Shown: positions 28,177-36,788, counted from the stretch's first letter. The stretch is 64,000 nt of DNA from Rhizobium sp. SL86 (GCF_026672545.1 NZ_JAPPRJ010000002.1:943001-1007000); one strand, 5' to 3'. Notes: generated by a model not told the origin, from the letters alone. A program made the numbers and translations.

Positions 28177-29859
28177 TCAGCCGGCATCTGCAGTTTCGGG
28201 GATGGCGGTGTCCGGGTCCGCCGTGACCGGCGTGGTGCGAAAACTGATCGTGAACTCCAGCCCCTCCGGCGCGAAGTTCGACGTGACTTCCGGATCATAG
28301 GCGGCCGGGAATGCGAGCCGGATGAGCCTTGAGCCGAAGCCCTCGCGGGCCGGCGCGGTAACGGGCGGCCCTCCCCGCTCGCGCCAGGTCAGGGACAGCC
28401 GATCGGCCTCTTCCCTCCAAGACACCGAAAGCCGGCCTTCCTGAACCGAGAGGCTGCCGTATTTGAGGGCATTGGTGCCGAGTTCATGCAAGATCAATGA
28501 CAGGGCAACCGCGATGTCCGGCGGAAGCAGCAGATGTGGCCCCGACAGGCTGATCGACTGGTCCTCGGCCGGGCGCAGGGGCTGCATCACCCGCTCGGCG
28601 ACTTCCCGGATGGAGGCGTTGTTCCAGTCTTCCGAGAGCAGAGCGTCATATCCGCCGGCCAGTGCCGCCACGCGGTGCTGAAAAGAGATGATCTGCTGAT
28701 CCTGTCCGCGAAACGTCTGTCGCACGATGGCCTGGATGACGGAGAGCGTGTTCTTGACCCGGTGGGATAGTTCGCGCGCCATCAGCCTGCGCTTCTCCTC
28801 GGCCGCGGCCGAAGCCTTGCGCCGCACCTCGATTTCGTCCAGCAGGCCATCGACGGCGGCGCCGACGAGGCCGAGTTCGCCCAGGCGACCTTCCATCTCC
28901 GTGCGGGCGCTCTGGTCTCCCTCGCGCCAGCGGGTGACGACCTCAACGATGTTGTGGATCGGATCGAGAATGAAGCGCCGCCCGACAAGGCTTGCCGCAA
29001 TGAAGGCCAGGAATGTTCCACCCAACATCAGGAGGATGCCGGTGACGGTTGCCCTGTTGACCGGCGCAAGCGCTTCGGTCTTGGAAATCCCGAAACTGAC
29101 ATAAAGAGGATTGTGCGCCGTGATCGGCTGGTAACCGAGGATGCGCACCGTTCCATCCTGGCTCATGACCTCCAGGCTGCCGGAGGTCCGGGCGGTGACC
29201 AGATAGCGATACGGATCGGGAATGGCGGTGCCGACAAAGGCCTCCGGTTTGGGATGGCGAGCAATGATGACGCCATCGCGGTCGGCAACGGTGACGGACC
29301 CACCTTGAGGCACGTCGCGCTCGGTGATGCGCTTCTGAAGCCAGTCGAGACGCAGCCCCGTGGCGATCACCCCCACCGTCTCTCCCTCCCGCGTCATGCG
29401 AAACGCAATGGGCAACACCGCCTGATTGGAAATGCGGGCGATCGTGTAGCCGCCAATGACCACGTCATCGGATGTGAAGGCGCTGCGAATATAGGGACGA
29501 TCGGAGAAATCCGTACCGACCTGCCAGTTGAGCGTGTCGCAGATGAGCTTGCCACCGTTGTCGAGCACGAGGATATTGCCGACGAAGGCGCCGAGTTTGC
29601 CGGAAACCTCGCTCAGCGCGTCATGACAGTGCCTCATATCCCGGTCGGTCACGGAGGGAATGGCAGCGGTGGCAATCAGCAGACCGCGAACCCCTTCCAG
29701 CATGGTCTCGATCTCGAGGGCGACCTGCTGCGAGGCGCGAATGGCCTGCTCATGCACCTCGTCATGGCGCTCCTCGCGCACCTTGAATTCGTTATAGGCC
29801 AGCATGCCGATGGCCGGCAAAAGGGCAGTCAGCGTTACCGCAGCGAGACGTCTTCTCAT
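28177..29859 (-). CDS. Cache-domain sensor histidine kinase (HWE/HisKA_2 type)
   Basis: 560 residues from the ATG at 29859 behind GGGAG; the frame to 29952 adds a sequence without homology. Membrane helix about 5-22, periplasmic double-Cache sensor (about 35-270, with GNILVLDNGGKLICDT and DRDGVIIARHP), second helix about 275-297, a HAMP-like linker, then ARELSHRVKNTLSVIQAIVRQT, the H-box of HWE/HisKA_2 kinases, and the ATPase with HELGTNALKYGSL. Cache sensors usually bind small organic acids or amino acids, which fits the neighbouring TAXI transporter. No response regulator gene is adjacent; HWE kinases often act on single-domain regulators or PhyR-type proteins elsewhere. Confidence 0.88.
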   Translation of the reverse strand: MRRRLAAVTLTALLPAIGMLAYNEFKVREERHDEVHEQAIRASQQVALEIETMLEGVRGLLIATAAIPSVTDRDMRHCHDALSEVSGKLGAFVGNILVLDNGGKLICDTLNWQVGTDFSDRPYIRSAFTSDDVVIGGYTIARISNQAVLPIAFRMTREGETVGVIATGLRLDWLQKRITERDVPQGGSVTVADRDGVIIARHPKPEAFVGTAIPDPYRYLVTARTSGSLEVMSQDGTVRILGYQPITAHNPLYVSFGISKTEALAPVNRATVTGILLMLGGTFLAFIAASLVGRRFILDPIHNIVEVVTRWREGDQSARTEMEGRLGELGLVGAAVDGLLDEIEVRRKASAAAEEKRRLMARELSHRVKNTLSVIQAIVRQTFRGQDQQIISFQHRVAALAGGYDALLSEDWNNASIREVAERVMQPLRPAEDQSISLSGPHLLLPPDIAVALSLILHELGTNALKYGSLSVQEGRLSVSWREEADRLSLTWRERGGPPVTAPAREGFGSRLIRLAFPAAYDPEVTSNFAPEGLEFTISFRTTPVTADPDTAIPETADAG

Positions 29860-29990
29860 GATCTCACTCCCGGCCCGACAGGCGCTCGGCCTCGTTTGAC
29901 ACCGTGCTTTAAAAGCGATGCCGAAACTAGGCTGGATGGGCCGCCGCCGCAAGCCGGACGTTGCGAACTGTCACAACTTTCGCCGAGCAG

Positions 29991-31850
29991 TTACAACCTG
30001 CCCGATATTAACCGATGAACCATGCCGACGATCGTTTTGGTGTAGATCGCCCGCGCGGCAATGGGAGTGAGGTTATGATCCGTCTCCTCCAGGAAGGTCA
30101 GGCTTACCTCCGGATAGCGGCCGAGATCCCGACCCTCTGGTCCGAAATGATACTCGAGATGATCGGTCCCGACATCGCCGCGGCTATAGAGGAGGGAGAC
30201 CGGTAATTTGCGGGCAGCGAGCGCGTCAAACGCCCTGCGCACGGCCTTGCGCTCCGCAGCACGTAGAAAACTGAGGCCCGTGTGTGCAAAGAGCTGCCCT
30301 TCGATCTTGCGTACGAGCGTGGCCGCAACGTTTTTCGCCGAACCGGCCAGATCAATTTCACCACGCAGGACACGCAGGATGGTTGCTGGGTTCAGGAGCT
30401 TCCGCCGATAGGTCGCCATGCTTTGCGGCATGGCACGAAGATCCTCCTGCAGGGGATGATCCTCGTCCCAGACGAAACAGTAGGGATTGACCAAAACGAG
30501 GCCGTTCAACCGGGCATCCCCAAGCCCGGCGCGGAAAGCGAGATAGGCGCCGCTGCAACGCCCGACAGCGAGGATCGGCGCGTCCGGACGTCTCGCCCGC
30601 AGGAAATCGACCGCCGCCAGCGCATCCTTTTCCTGCGCGGGCGCGTAGAGCACCTGCGTCGGTGCCGTCACCTCTGGCGGGCTGTCAGCCACATTGGCGC
30701 AATCGAAGCGCAGCGACGGGATGCCCTCGGCAGCCAGCCGGCGTGCCGTCTCGGTCGTCAGCCGACCCCAGCCGGAGTGGCGGTCATAGGCAGAGCCGAA
30801 GAACAGCACGGTAGGTTTGCCTGTCGCCTGGATCGGTTGGCAAAGAACGCCGGCAAGGCGCAGGTTGTCTCCAAAGCGAACCCCTGTCTCGGAAAACACA
30901 TCGGCCTGCAATGTCGCCCCTAAAGGTGGCGCAGCCGCGACCGGCCCGGCAGACGAGCCGGTATCAGGCGCATGATCACCGATCCACGAGATCAGCCGGT
31001 CAACGACTTCCCGCGGGATCCGGGCATTGATCGGTCCGGCGATCAGCGCTTCATAACCTTCGAACGGATGGCGTTCGACGGTCAGGCTGCTGGACTCGAC
31101 CGCCTCGGCAAAGGCATCCGCCCCGATCTGGCCCGGACGCTCCAGCAACAGGCACGGAACGGACACATCGGCAGCAGGCACCGTGAGCTTCAACCGCCCG
31201 ACCTCGGCGGCGATCTCCGCCGGCATCACGAGGCTGGCAATGGCGGTCACGCCCGGTGGCTGGCGGTCCTCTGCCTTGAGGTTCAGGCTATCGTCGACGA
31301 CCTTCGACCAGACGGAGAGTTCACGAAGATAGCCGCGACCCGACAGGACCGGCGCCAGAAGCGCCATGCCCGCAAGATCGGCGATCTGCGGCAAGGACTG
31401 AAGCGCAAGCGAAGCGCCGAGCCCCTGCCCGACGACGATGACCTTGCGGAAGCCTTGGAGCTTCAGCCAGCCGGCAGCTTCGACGAGACTGTCACGCCAA
31501 AGGTTGAGACCAGCAGCGCAGGAGGACGGATCGAGGGAATCGCCTGTTCCCGGAAGGTCGAACCGCAGGCTGGCAATGCCGCGATCAGATAGGCGATCTG
31601 CAATAAGACGGAAGAATTTGCGGGTGGAGAGCTCCTCCAGCCCCCAAGGGGCGACAAACAGCACGGCCGTCGTCCGCGCGGATACGGTGCCGCGGGCTGG
31701 CATGTAACGACCGGCGCACAGTCCGAACGCGACCGGTTCGGCCGCACTGACCTGTCCTCCGCTCTGACCAGGACGGACGGCGGGGCTGTCTTCGGCCATC
31801 GACGCACGAGGGTTCGAAACCAGGGCCGGATGGTCTAGAGAGATCGCCAT
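29991..31850 (-). CDS. Tandem alpha/beta hydrolase-fold protein with substituted nucleophiles
   Basis: About 619 residues from the ATG at 31850; a GTG at 31880 is an alternative and neither has a good ribosome site. Two alpha/beta-hydrolase domains are joined by a Pro/Ala-rich linker near residues 290-315. Domain 1 has RFDLPGTGDS but its nucleophile elbow reads GQGLG with glycine (about 143) instead of Ser/Cys/Asp. Domain 2 has RFDCANVADS, an elbow GRCSG with cysteine (about 432) and a C-terminal DHN histidine (about 592), resembling dienelactone-hydrolase chemistry. No signal peptide. It may be a thioesterase, acyltransferase or deacylase; the neighbouring pathway is unassigned, so function is open. 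One intact, one dead active site is the working view. Confidence 0.72.
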   Translation of the reverse strand: MAISLDHPALVSNPRASMAEDSPAVRPGQSGGQVSAAEPVAFGLCAGRYMPARGTVSARTTAVLFVAPWGLEELSTRKFFRLIADRLSDRGIASLRFDLPGTGDSLDPSSCAAGLNLWRDSLVEAAGWLKLQGFRKVIVVGQGLGASLALQSLPQIADLAGMALLAPVLSGRGYLRELSVWSKVVDDSLNLKAEDRQPPGVTAIASLVMPAEIAAEVGRLKLTVPAADVSVPCLLLERPGQIGADAFAEAVESSSLTVERHPFEGYEALIAGPINARIPREVVDRLISWIGDHAPDTGSSAGPVAAAPPLGATLQADVFSETGVRFGDNLRLAGVLCQPIQATGKPTVLFFGSAYDRHSGWGRLTTETARRLAAEGIPSLRFDCANVADSPPEVTAPTQVLYAPAQEKDALAAVDFLRARRPDAPILAVGRCSGAYLAFRAGLGDARLNGLVLVNPYCFVWDEDHPLQEDLRAMPQSMATYRRKLLNPATILRVLRGEIDLAGSAKNVAATLVRKIEGQLFAHTGLSFLRAAERKAVRRAFDALAARKLPVSLLYSRGDVGTDHLEYHFGPEGRDLGRYPEVSLTFLEETDHNLTPIAARAIYTKTIVGMVHRLISGRL

Positions 31851-32083
31851 AACGTAAACGTGTCCGTCTGTCGTCTGCACGCGCTGTGCAGGTCACGGCG
31901 CATCATGGCCGTGTCGAAAGAACCTTACGGCCAAAGGGATTACCAATGATTTTCGATGATCGTTAAAATGTGAGTATTCTCTGAATCTGGCACAGCCTAT
32001 GGTTAAGCCATCGGTCAAGAACAGGCTGTGCGGCAATCCGCAGCAAGCTTGGCGCCGTACGGGAGGCATCGGGGAGGATAACC

Positions 32084-32599
32084 ATGGAAGCACCGGCCTA
32101 TGCGCCGTCCTTGCGCCTGCTGCACTGGCTAATTGCGCTGCTCGTCCTGTCGGTCTGGCCTCTCGGCTTCATGATCAAGTTCGTCAGGGACGAGGTGAAG
32201 CTCGATTTCTACATGCTGCATGAATCGCTCGGCTTCATCGTGCTGTGGCTGATGCTGGTGCGCATCGGCGCACGGCTTTCAAAGGGCGCGCCGCAAGGAC
32301 TGACCACGGGCATCGAGCACTACGTGGCAACGGCGGTGCACGTGCTTCTCTACCTTTTCCTGATCGTGATGCCCGTCACGGGTTTCCTCGCCACCAATGC
32401 ACACGGTTTTCCGCTGCAGTGGTTCGGCCTCTTCCGGGTCTGGAGCCCGATCGACAAGGCGCCGGAGATTGCGCCGGTCTTTTCGATGATCCACGAATGG
32501 AGTTCCTGGATCCTTTTGGCCCTCTTTGCGTTACACATCGCTGGCGTGATCTTCCACCATGTGATCCGCCGCGATGGCACCCTTTACCGAATCCTCTGA
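32084..32599 (+). CDS. Cytochrome b561-family membrane protein
   Basis: 171 residues, four membrane segments, ribosome site GGGGAGGA. Candidate heme-ligand histidines are His14 (RLLHWL), His46 (MLHESLG), His137 (MIHEWS) and His151 (ALHIAGV), the pattern of bacterial CybB-type b561 proteins. It probably carries two b hemes and passes electrons between quinol and a periplasmic or membrane partner. It is followed, 8 bp later, by a RibD-type reductase gene on the same strand, so it may be co-expressed with the GTP-derived biosynthesis genes. The 203 bp upstream (31881-32083) hold the promoters for this gene and for the divergent hydrolase gene; no motif stands out. Confidence 0.88.
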   Translation: MEAPAYAPSLRLLHWLIALLVLSVWPLGFMIKFVRDEVKLDFYMLHESLGFIVLWLMLVRIGARLSKGAPQGLTTGIEHYVATAVHVLLYLFLIVMPVTGFLATNAHGFPLQWFGLFRVWSPIDKAPEIAPVFSMIHEWSSWILLALFALHIAGVIFHHVIRRDGTLYRIL

Positions 32600-32607
32600 C
32601 GGATGTG

Positions 32608-33450
32608 ATGCCCATGCGCCGTATCGACATGAATGACACGCTCTGGTCCCGCCTGCTGGCCATCCGGAACCGACAGCAGGGCTTGCCGGCCCGGACGCCA
32701 GAACCGGCGCTGTCGCTCTACGGCCCGATTGCCGCAGCGCGCGGCCGTTTCGTGCTGGCGCAGGTCGGCCAGTCTCTCGACGGACGTGTGGCAACCCCCT
32801 TCGGCGACGCACGCGACATTTCCGGCCCGGACGGCATTGCCCACCTGCATCGCTGCCGCGCGCTGGTCGATGCGGTCATCGTCGGGATCGGCACGGTAAA
32901 GGCAGACAATCCACGCCTTTCCGTGCGCGCCGTGCCAGGCCCGGATCCCGTCCGTGTGGTGATAGACTGCCATGCGGAACTGACCGGCGAGGAAGGCCTG
33001 TTTCACGACGGCGGCGCTCCCCTCATCCTCATCCAGTCGGACGAGGCATCGCCGCGGGACTATCCGGCCGATGTCATCCGCCTGCCGCGTGGCGAAAACG
33101 GCCTTTGTCCGAACGACATCCTCGAAGCGCTTGAAGACCGGAATCTGGAGCGGATCCTGGTGGAAGGTGGCGCGCGCACCATCGCACGTTTCGTCGACCA
33201 GGGGCTGGTCGACCACCTGCATGTCTCGATCGCACCGTTGATCATCGGATCGGGGCCGCAGGGCATATCTCTGCCGCCGATCCGCACCCTGTCGGAGGCG
33301 CACCGCCCTTCGGCCAATATCTTCAGTCTGGGCAGCGACGTGCTGTTCGACTGTAGACTGCGCGAAGAGCGGAACGTCTCATCAGCCCGGCAGCGCCAGA
33401 AGGTCCAGGTGACCGACAAGACAGCTGCCGCCCTGGTCGATATCGGCTAG
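32608..33450 (+). CDS. Stand-alone RibD-type pyrimidine reductase
   Basis: 280 residues from ATG 32608; ATGs at 32614 and 32629 are alternatives. It matches the C-terminal reductase half of RibD/Rib7 (dihydrofolate-reductase-like fold): QVGQSLDGRVAT, DAVIVGIGTVKADNPRLSVR, RVVIDCHAEL and ILVEGGARTIARF are all present. No zinc deaminase domain is attached. The family reduces the ribose of 5-amino-6-ribosylaminouracil phosphate with NADPH. No ribE or ribH lies nearby; instead a GTP cyclohydrolase II gene (36789) and a PTPS homologue share the locus, so a specialised metabolite is more likely than riboflavin itself. The last 69 bp overlap, tail to tail, the methyltransferase gene on the other strand. 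Confidence 0.85.
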   Translation: MPMRRIDMNDTLWSRLLAIRNRQQGLPARTPEPALSLYGPIAAARGRFVLAQVGQSLDGRVATPFGDARDISGPDGIAHLHRCRALVDAVIVGIGTVKADNPRLSVRAVPGPDPVRVVIDCHAELTGEEGLFHDGGAPLILIQSDEASPRDYPADVIRLPRGENGLCPNDILEALEDRNLERILVEGGARTIARFVDQGLVDHLHVSIAPLIIGSGPQGISLPPIRTLSEAHRPSANIFSLGSDVLFDCRLREERNVSSARQRQKVQVTDKTAAALVDIG

Positions 33451-34173
33451 GCGCTGATCGCGCCAGGACTGCACGGAAGCGCGGTCCAGATCCCCCATCT
33501 CCAGAACGGGCGCGACCATGCCTTCGACGAAGGCGTGGTGCAGGGCCTCTTCACCGGGCCCGATGCGCCAGGGACTGTCCGCCGTCAGCACCTCGTAACC
33601 GAGGTCTTGCAGCACAGTCTTCAGATGGGGCGTCGCCATTGGTCCCAGCGCCTCGCCAAATCCCTTGTCGGTTGTCTGGTGCCGGTTGAAACTGCGCACG
33701 ATCTGGATGTCGAGAACATGCCGATTGGTCCAGATGATGCGGCCGTCGTAATTCAGCGCGGCATACAGCGCGACCGAATGTTTGGCCGCCCGCGCGGCAA
33801 GGTTTTCGCAAAACGACAGTGAACTGAGGTCGAAGAACGCGGAGGCGGTCAGAAGATCGACGCCCTCCAGCGGCAGGGTCTCAAGGTCCGTCAGGTCCTG
33901 CTGCAGGGTCTTGACCTCCGGTCGGGCAATCAGCCGCGATGCTTCCGCAAGAAGGGCGGAATCGTAATCCACCAGAAGCCAGTCGGCTGCCTCTGGCAGG
34001 CGGGCGCTCAAACTGCGATAGGTCGAACCCGTTCCGCAACCGATATCGACGATCCTGGGCACGCGCTGCCGTCCAGCAAACAGGCCGTCGATCTTGCGCA
34101 GCAGCGCGGGGTTGCGGGCAGCCCTGTCCGCCGGCTCGCGCAGGCTGAGCCAGGATGTGTCAAAGCCGCTCAT
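33382..34173 (-). CDS. SAM-dependent class I methyltransferase
   Basis: 263 residues. Motif I is VDIGCGTGSTYR, followed by LLVDYDSALL (acidic residue binding the SAM ribose) and QQDLTDLE; the middle region ASAFFDLSS and the long aromatic-rich C-terminal half resemble small-molecule methyltransferases. Its ATG overlaps the stop of the glycosyltransferase gene (34170-34173), making it the last gene of a four-gene leftward operon: dehydrogenase, PTPS homologue, glycosyltransferase, methyltransferase. The acceptor is unknown; the operon suggests the same product as the PTPS homologue and the glycosyltransferase. The 3' end overlaps the convergent reductase gene. Confidence 0.8.
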   Translation of the reverse strand: MSGFDTSWLSLREPADRAARNPALLRKIDGLFAGRQRVPRIVDIGCGTGSTYRSLSARLPEAADWLLVDYDSALLAEASRLIARPEVKTLQQDLTDLETLPLEGVDLLTASAFFDLSSLSFCENLAARAAKHSVALYAALNYDGRIIWTNRHVLDIQIVRSFNRHQTTDKGFGEALGPMATPHLKTVLQDLGYEVLTADSPWRIGPGEEALHHAFVEGMVAPVLEMGDLDRASVQSWRDQRLADIDQGGSCLVGHLDLLALPG

Positions 34174-35213
34174 TGAATGTCCTCCAGCCTGTTTGAAACG
34201 GTCACGGCGGTTTCCCGCCAGGTCGGCAGGGCGAGACCCGCCCGCCGGGCAGCCGCGGCCATCGTTTCGCGCAGTGGCCCGTCAGCCACCAGTCTTCCGA
34301 TGGCATCGGCAAGGGCATCGATGTCGTCGACCTCGACCAGAAATCCGGCATCCTGCGGCACCACATCCGGCACGGCGCCGGCGCGGCAGCCGACGACGGG
34401 AAGCCCGTGCGCGAGCGCTTCGGCGAACACCATGCCGTAACCTTCGTATCGGCTGGCAAGCACGAAGATATCGGCCCTCGCCATCTCGGCGCGCACATCC
34501 GGCTGCTCCCCGGCAAGCGTCACACGATCAGTGAGAGACAGGTCCTCACACAGGGCGGCAAGTTCTTTCGCCGTGACCGGATCGAGATCCGGGCTGCCGA
34601 TGATGGTGGCACGCCAGGCGAGATGCCGCAGAAGCGCCAGCGCCCGAAGCAGCACGTCATGCCCCTTTCGCCGCGTCAGAGAGCCGACCGAGAGGATATG
34701 CGGCTCGACCATTCCTGACGACGCAATCTCTCCGGGTTCCGTGCCAGGAAGGGCGGCGGTGATCTTCGGGTACGGAACATCCAGAAGCGATGCAACCTGC
34801 CGTGCCGTAGCATGCGACGTCACGAAAACGTGGCGCACTGCGGACAGAGCCCGCGTCTCGCTCGCGAGAAGCCGCTGTTTTTGCTCGGCAGACACACCGG
34901 TTTCAAGAGCAAGCGGGTGGTGGACCAGCGCGACAAGCCGAAGACGTTTCGCCTCGCGCACCGCCCAATCGGGCATCACGCCGAAAGCAAGCCCGTCGAC
35001 AAGCACGAGGTCCCCGTCGGGAAGCTCCGACAGTTGCCGCTCCGCCTGCGCAAGAACGACCGGTGACGGATCGGGAAAACCCTCGCCAAGGCTGACCGGT
35101 TCGACCGACCAGCCGAGGTCACTCAGTTCACGGATCAGATGCCGGTCATAGGCGTAACCGCCGGTCTTGGTATCGAGCCTGCCCGGAAAGGCGAAAACCA
35201 GGCGGCGGTTCAA
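34170..35213 (-). CDS. GT4-family glycosyltransferase
   Basis: 347 residues, GT-B fold, family 4. The N-terminal half has the glycine loop DTKTGGYAYDRHLIREL; the C-terminal donor half has LSVGSLTRRKGHDVLLRAL and the EX7E-like EGYGMVFAEALAHG, with GAVPDVV binding the nucleotide phosphates. It would transfer a sugar from a nucleotide-sugar donor. It overlaps the PTPS-homologue gene and the methyltransferase gene by 4 bp each, so all three are tightly coupled. Sitting in this operon, the acceptor is plausibly a pterin- or pyrimidine-derived compound, recalling pterin glycosides known from cyanobacteria, but this is inference. Confidence 0.87.
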   Translation of the reverse strand: MNRRLVFAFPGRLDTKTGGYAYDRHLIRELSDLGWSVEPVSLGEGFPDPSPVVLAQAERQLSELPDGDLVLVDGLAFGVMPDWAVREAKRLRLVALVHHPLALETGVSAEQKQRLLASETRALSAVRHVFVTSHATARQVASLLDVPYPKITAALPGTEPGEIASSGMVEPHILSVGSLTRRKGHDVLLRALALLRHLAWRATIIGSPDLDPVTAKELAALCEDLSLTDRVTLAGEQPDVRAEMARADIFVLASRYEGYGMVFAEALAHGLPVVGCRAGAVPDVVPQDAGFLVEVDDIDALADAIGRLVADGPLRETMAAAARRAGLALPTWRETAVTVSNRLEDIQ

Positions 35214-35617
35214 AGATCCGCCTCGTACCAGCCGCGCGCTGCGTGGCTTTCATGCAGGAGAACGCGCAGGCGGCAGATGCGGTCACTGCCAGGACCGAGC
35301 TTCTTTTCCGAAACCGCCTCCGCCAGCCGGTCGAAGATATGCTTGGAGAGGACCTCGGTGGTCGTGACCCGCCCCTTGAAGATCTCCAACTCGTCGAGGT
35401 TCTGGTAGTTGAGCGGTTTCAGCACCTCGGACAACGTCTGGGTCGCAAGGCCGATATCGACGGCCAGCCCATCCTCATCCAGGTCCTTCGTGAAAAACGC
35501 CGCATCGACGACAAAGGTGGCGCCGTGCATGCCCTGCGCCGGGCCGAAGACCGGGCGCGGCAGGCTGTGGGCAATCATGATGTGGTCCCGGACTTCGACA
35601 GCAAACATTCGATGCAT
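35210..35617 (-). CDS. 6-pyruvoyl-tetrahydropterin synthase/QueD homologue lacking catalytic residues
   Basis: 135 residues with the tunnelling fold of PTPS/QueD: MIAHSL holds the first zinc histidine (His17) and GMHGATF the second (His31). The expected third ligand of the HGH motif is Ala33, the catalytic cysteine four residues before His31 is Ala27, and the Asp-His pair normally seen in LDHxxLN is Asn70-Tyr71 (PLNYQNLDE). The TTTE glutamate that binds the pterin ring is kept (Glu88). So the pterin pocket looks preserved while the triad and a zinc ligand are gone; it is either a binding protein or an enzyme with different chemistry. ATGA overlap with the glycosyltransferase gene; the dehydrogenase gene ends 9 bp upstream. 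Confidence 0.8.
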   Translation of the reverse strand: MHRMFAVEVRDHIMIAHSLPRPVFGPAQGMHGATFVVDAAFFTKDLDEDGLAVDIGLATQTLSEVLKPLNYQNLDELEIFKGRVTTTEVLSKHIFDRLAEAVSEKKLGPGSDRICRLRVLLHESHAARGWYEADL

Positions 35618-35626
35618 ATTCCTTTT

Positions 35627-36631
35627 TCAGTATCGGATACGGTGGAGAAGTGTCGCGGACGACTGGAGGATACGCGGGTAATCCTCGGCCAGATCAGCAA
35701 AGGCGCTTTCGCCCGAGATCAGGGCCTCCAGGCGCTCGTCGCGCAGAAGTTCCATGACCTTGGAAAGACGGCGGGCATGGCTCCAGCGGGGCCGCATGGA
35801 GGGGGCAACATGGCCGACCTGCGAGGAAATGATCCTCAGCCGCCTGGAATGGAAGGCGCCACCGAGCGACAGGCTGGCGGGGCGCTCGCCATACCAGCTC
35901 GCCTCGACAATCCGCGCTTCAAGGCCGGCAAGGTCGATCGCCTGCGAAAGAGCCGCGGACGCACCGGAGGCGTTGATGAGCACATCATATTCCCCCTCCA
36001 GACTGTTTGGCACGGCGAATGCAACACCGAGCGCCTCGGCCAGACTGGCGCGTTCGAGATTGGGATCGACAATCACGACCTCCGTGCCGGCGATGCGGGT
36101 TGCAAGATAGGCGACAAGGCTGCCGACGACACCTGCACCGAAGACGGCGATGCGCTCACCCGGCATGATGCCTGCGTCCCAGATGATGTTGAGAGCCGTT
36201 TCCATATTGGCCGCCAGCACGGCACGCCCGGACGGCAGATCCTTGGGCAGCGGCGCGACGGCCGCACTGGGCACAACGAAGACTTCCTGGTGCGGATGCA
36301 AACAGAAGACCGCCCGGCCGATCAGCTGCGGGTCGCCGGCCTCCACCGTGCCGATGGCGCAGTAGCCATATTTCAACGGAAAACCGAAATCGCCCTCCAT
36401 AAAGGGCACACGCATGCGCTCCCGCTCGCTCTCCGGCACCAGCCCCTGGAAAACCGTCGCTTCGGTGCCGCGGCTGATCCCGGAAAAATCGGTGCGAACG
36501 AGGACCTGACCATCGGCAGGTGGGGAAATCGGACCATCGCGCAACAAAGCTTTTCCCGGCGCCTCGAACCATAAGGCCCGTGACGACGTTATGGACCCTA
36601 TGGGTTCATGGCGAAAATGGGAGAGCGTCAT
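35627..36631 (-). CDS. MDR-family dehydrogenase without zinc ligands
   Basis: 334 residues of the medium-chain dehydrogenase/reductase superfamily. The N-terminal catalytic domain has DFSGISRGTEATVFQG where zinc alcohol dehydrogenases carry a Cys ligand, and lacks the four-Cys structural lobe. The Rossmann loop is VFGAGVVGSLVAYLA followed by VIVDPNLER, an acidic residue suggesting NAD rather than NADP. The SRGTE and FCLHPHQEVFVVP segments resemble the BchC-type branch acting on ring-bearing secondary alcohols. First gene of the leftward four-gene operon, divergent from the GTP cyclohydrolase II gene. Substrate unknown; oxidation or reduction of a side-chain hydroxyl is likely. Confidence 0.82.
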   Translation of the reverse strand: MTLSHFRHEPIGSITSSRALWFEAPGKALLRDGPISPPADGQVLVRTDFSGISRGTEATVFQGLVPESERERMRVPFMEGDFGFPLKYGYCAIGTVEAGDPQLIGRAVFCLHPHQEVFVVPSAAVAPLPKDLPSGRAVLAANMETALNIIWDAGIMPGERIAVFGAGVVGSLVAYLATRIAGTEVVIVDPNLERASLAEALGVAFAVPNSLEGEYDVLINASGASAALSQAIDLAGLEARIVEASWYGERPASLSLGGAFHSRRLRIISSQVGHVAPSMRPRWSHARRLSKVMELLRDERLEALISGESAFADLAEDYPRILQSSATLLHRIRY

Positions 36632-36788
36632 ACGAGCATCCTGCGACTGGGTAAGCCTTGACTGGCATCAAATAGGGCGCTGCCCGCGAAATGACCGCCC
36701 GTCGCCCATCAAAATTCTTTTACCCGGATCCAACAATCCGCCGAGGACGCGCAAGCGTAACGCCATCTAACGACATCAGGAGGCTAGC
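36632..36788. promoter_or_regulatory. Divergent promoter region, dehydrogenase operon versus ribA-like operon
   Basis: 157 bp between two divergent operons of the unassigned locus, both of whose promoters must lie here. The rightward side ends in a strong AGGAGG site six bases before the ATG at 36789. A stretch around 36665-36690 (AGGGCGCTGCCCGCGAAATGA) faintly recalls part of an FMN riboswitch core but the other conserved segments are missing. Confidence 0.45.

Noticed and set aside
29965..30000. Imperfect direct repeat GAACTGTCACAAC / GAGCAGTTACAAC upstream of the Cache kinase gene
   Set aside because: Similarity is too low and half of it lies in the end of the hydrolase gene; no support for an operator.
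36660..36695. Possible FMN riboswitch upstream of the ribA-like gene
   Set aside because: Only one short piece resembles the conserved core; the GGTGAAATTCC-like and CCGACGGT-like segments are missing.
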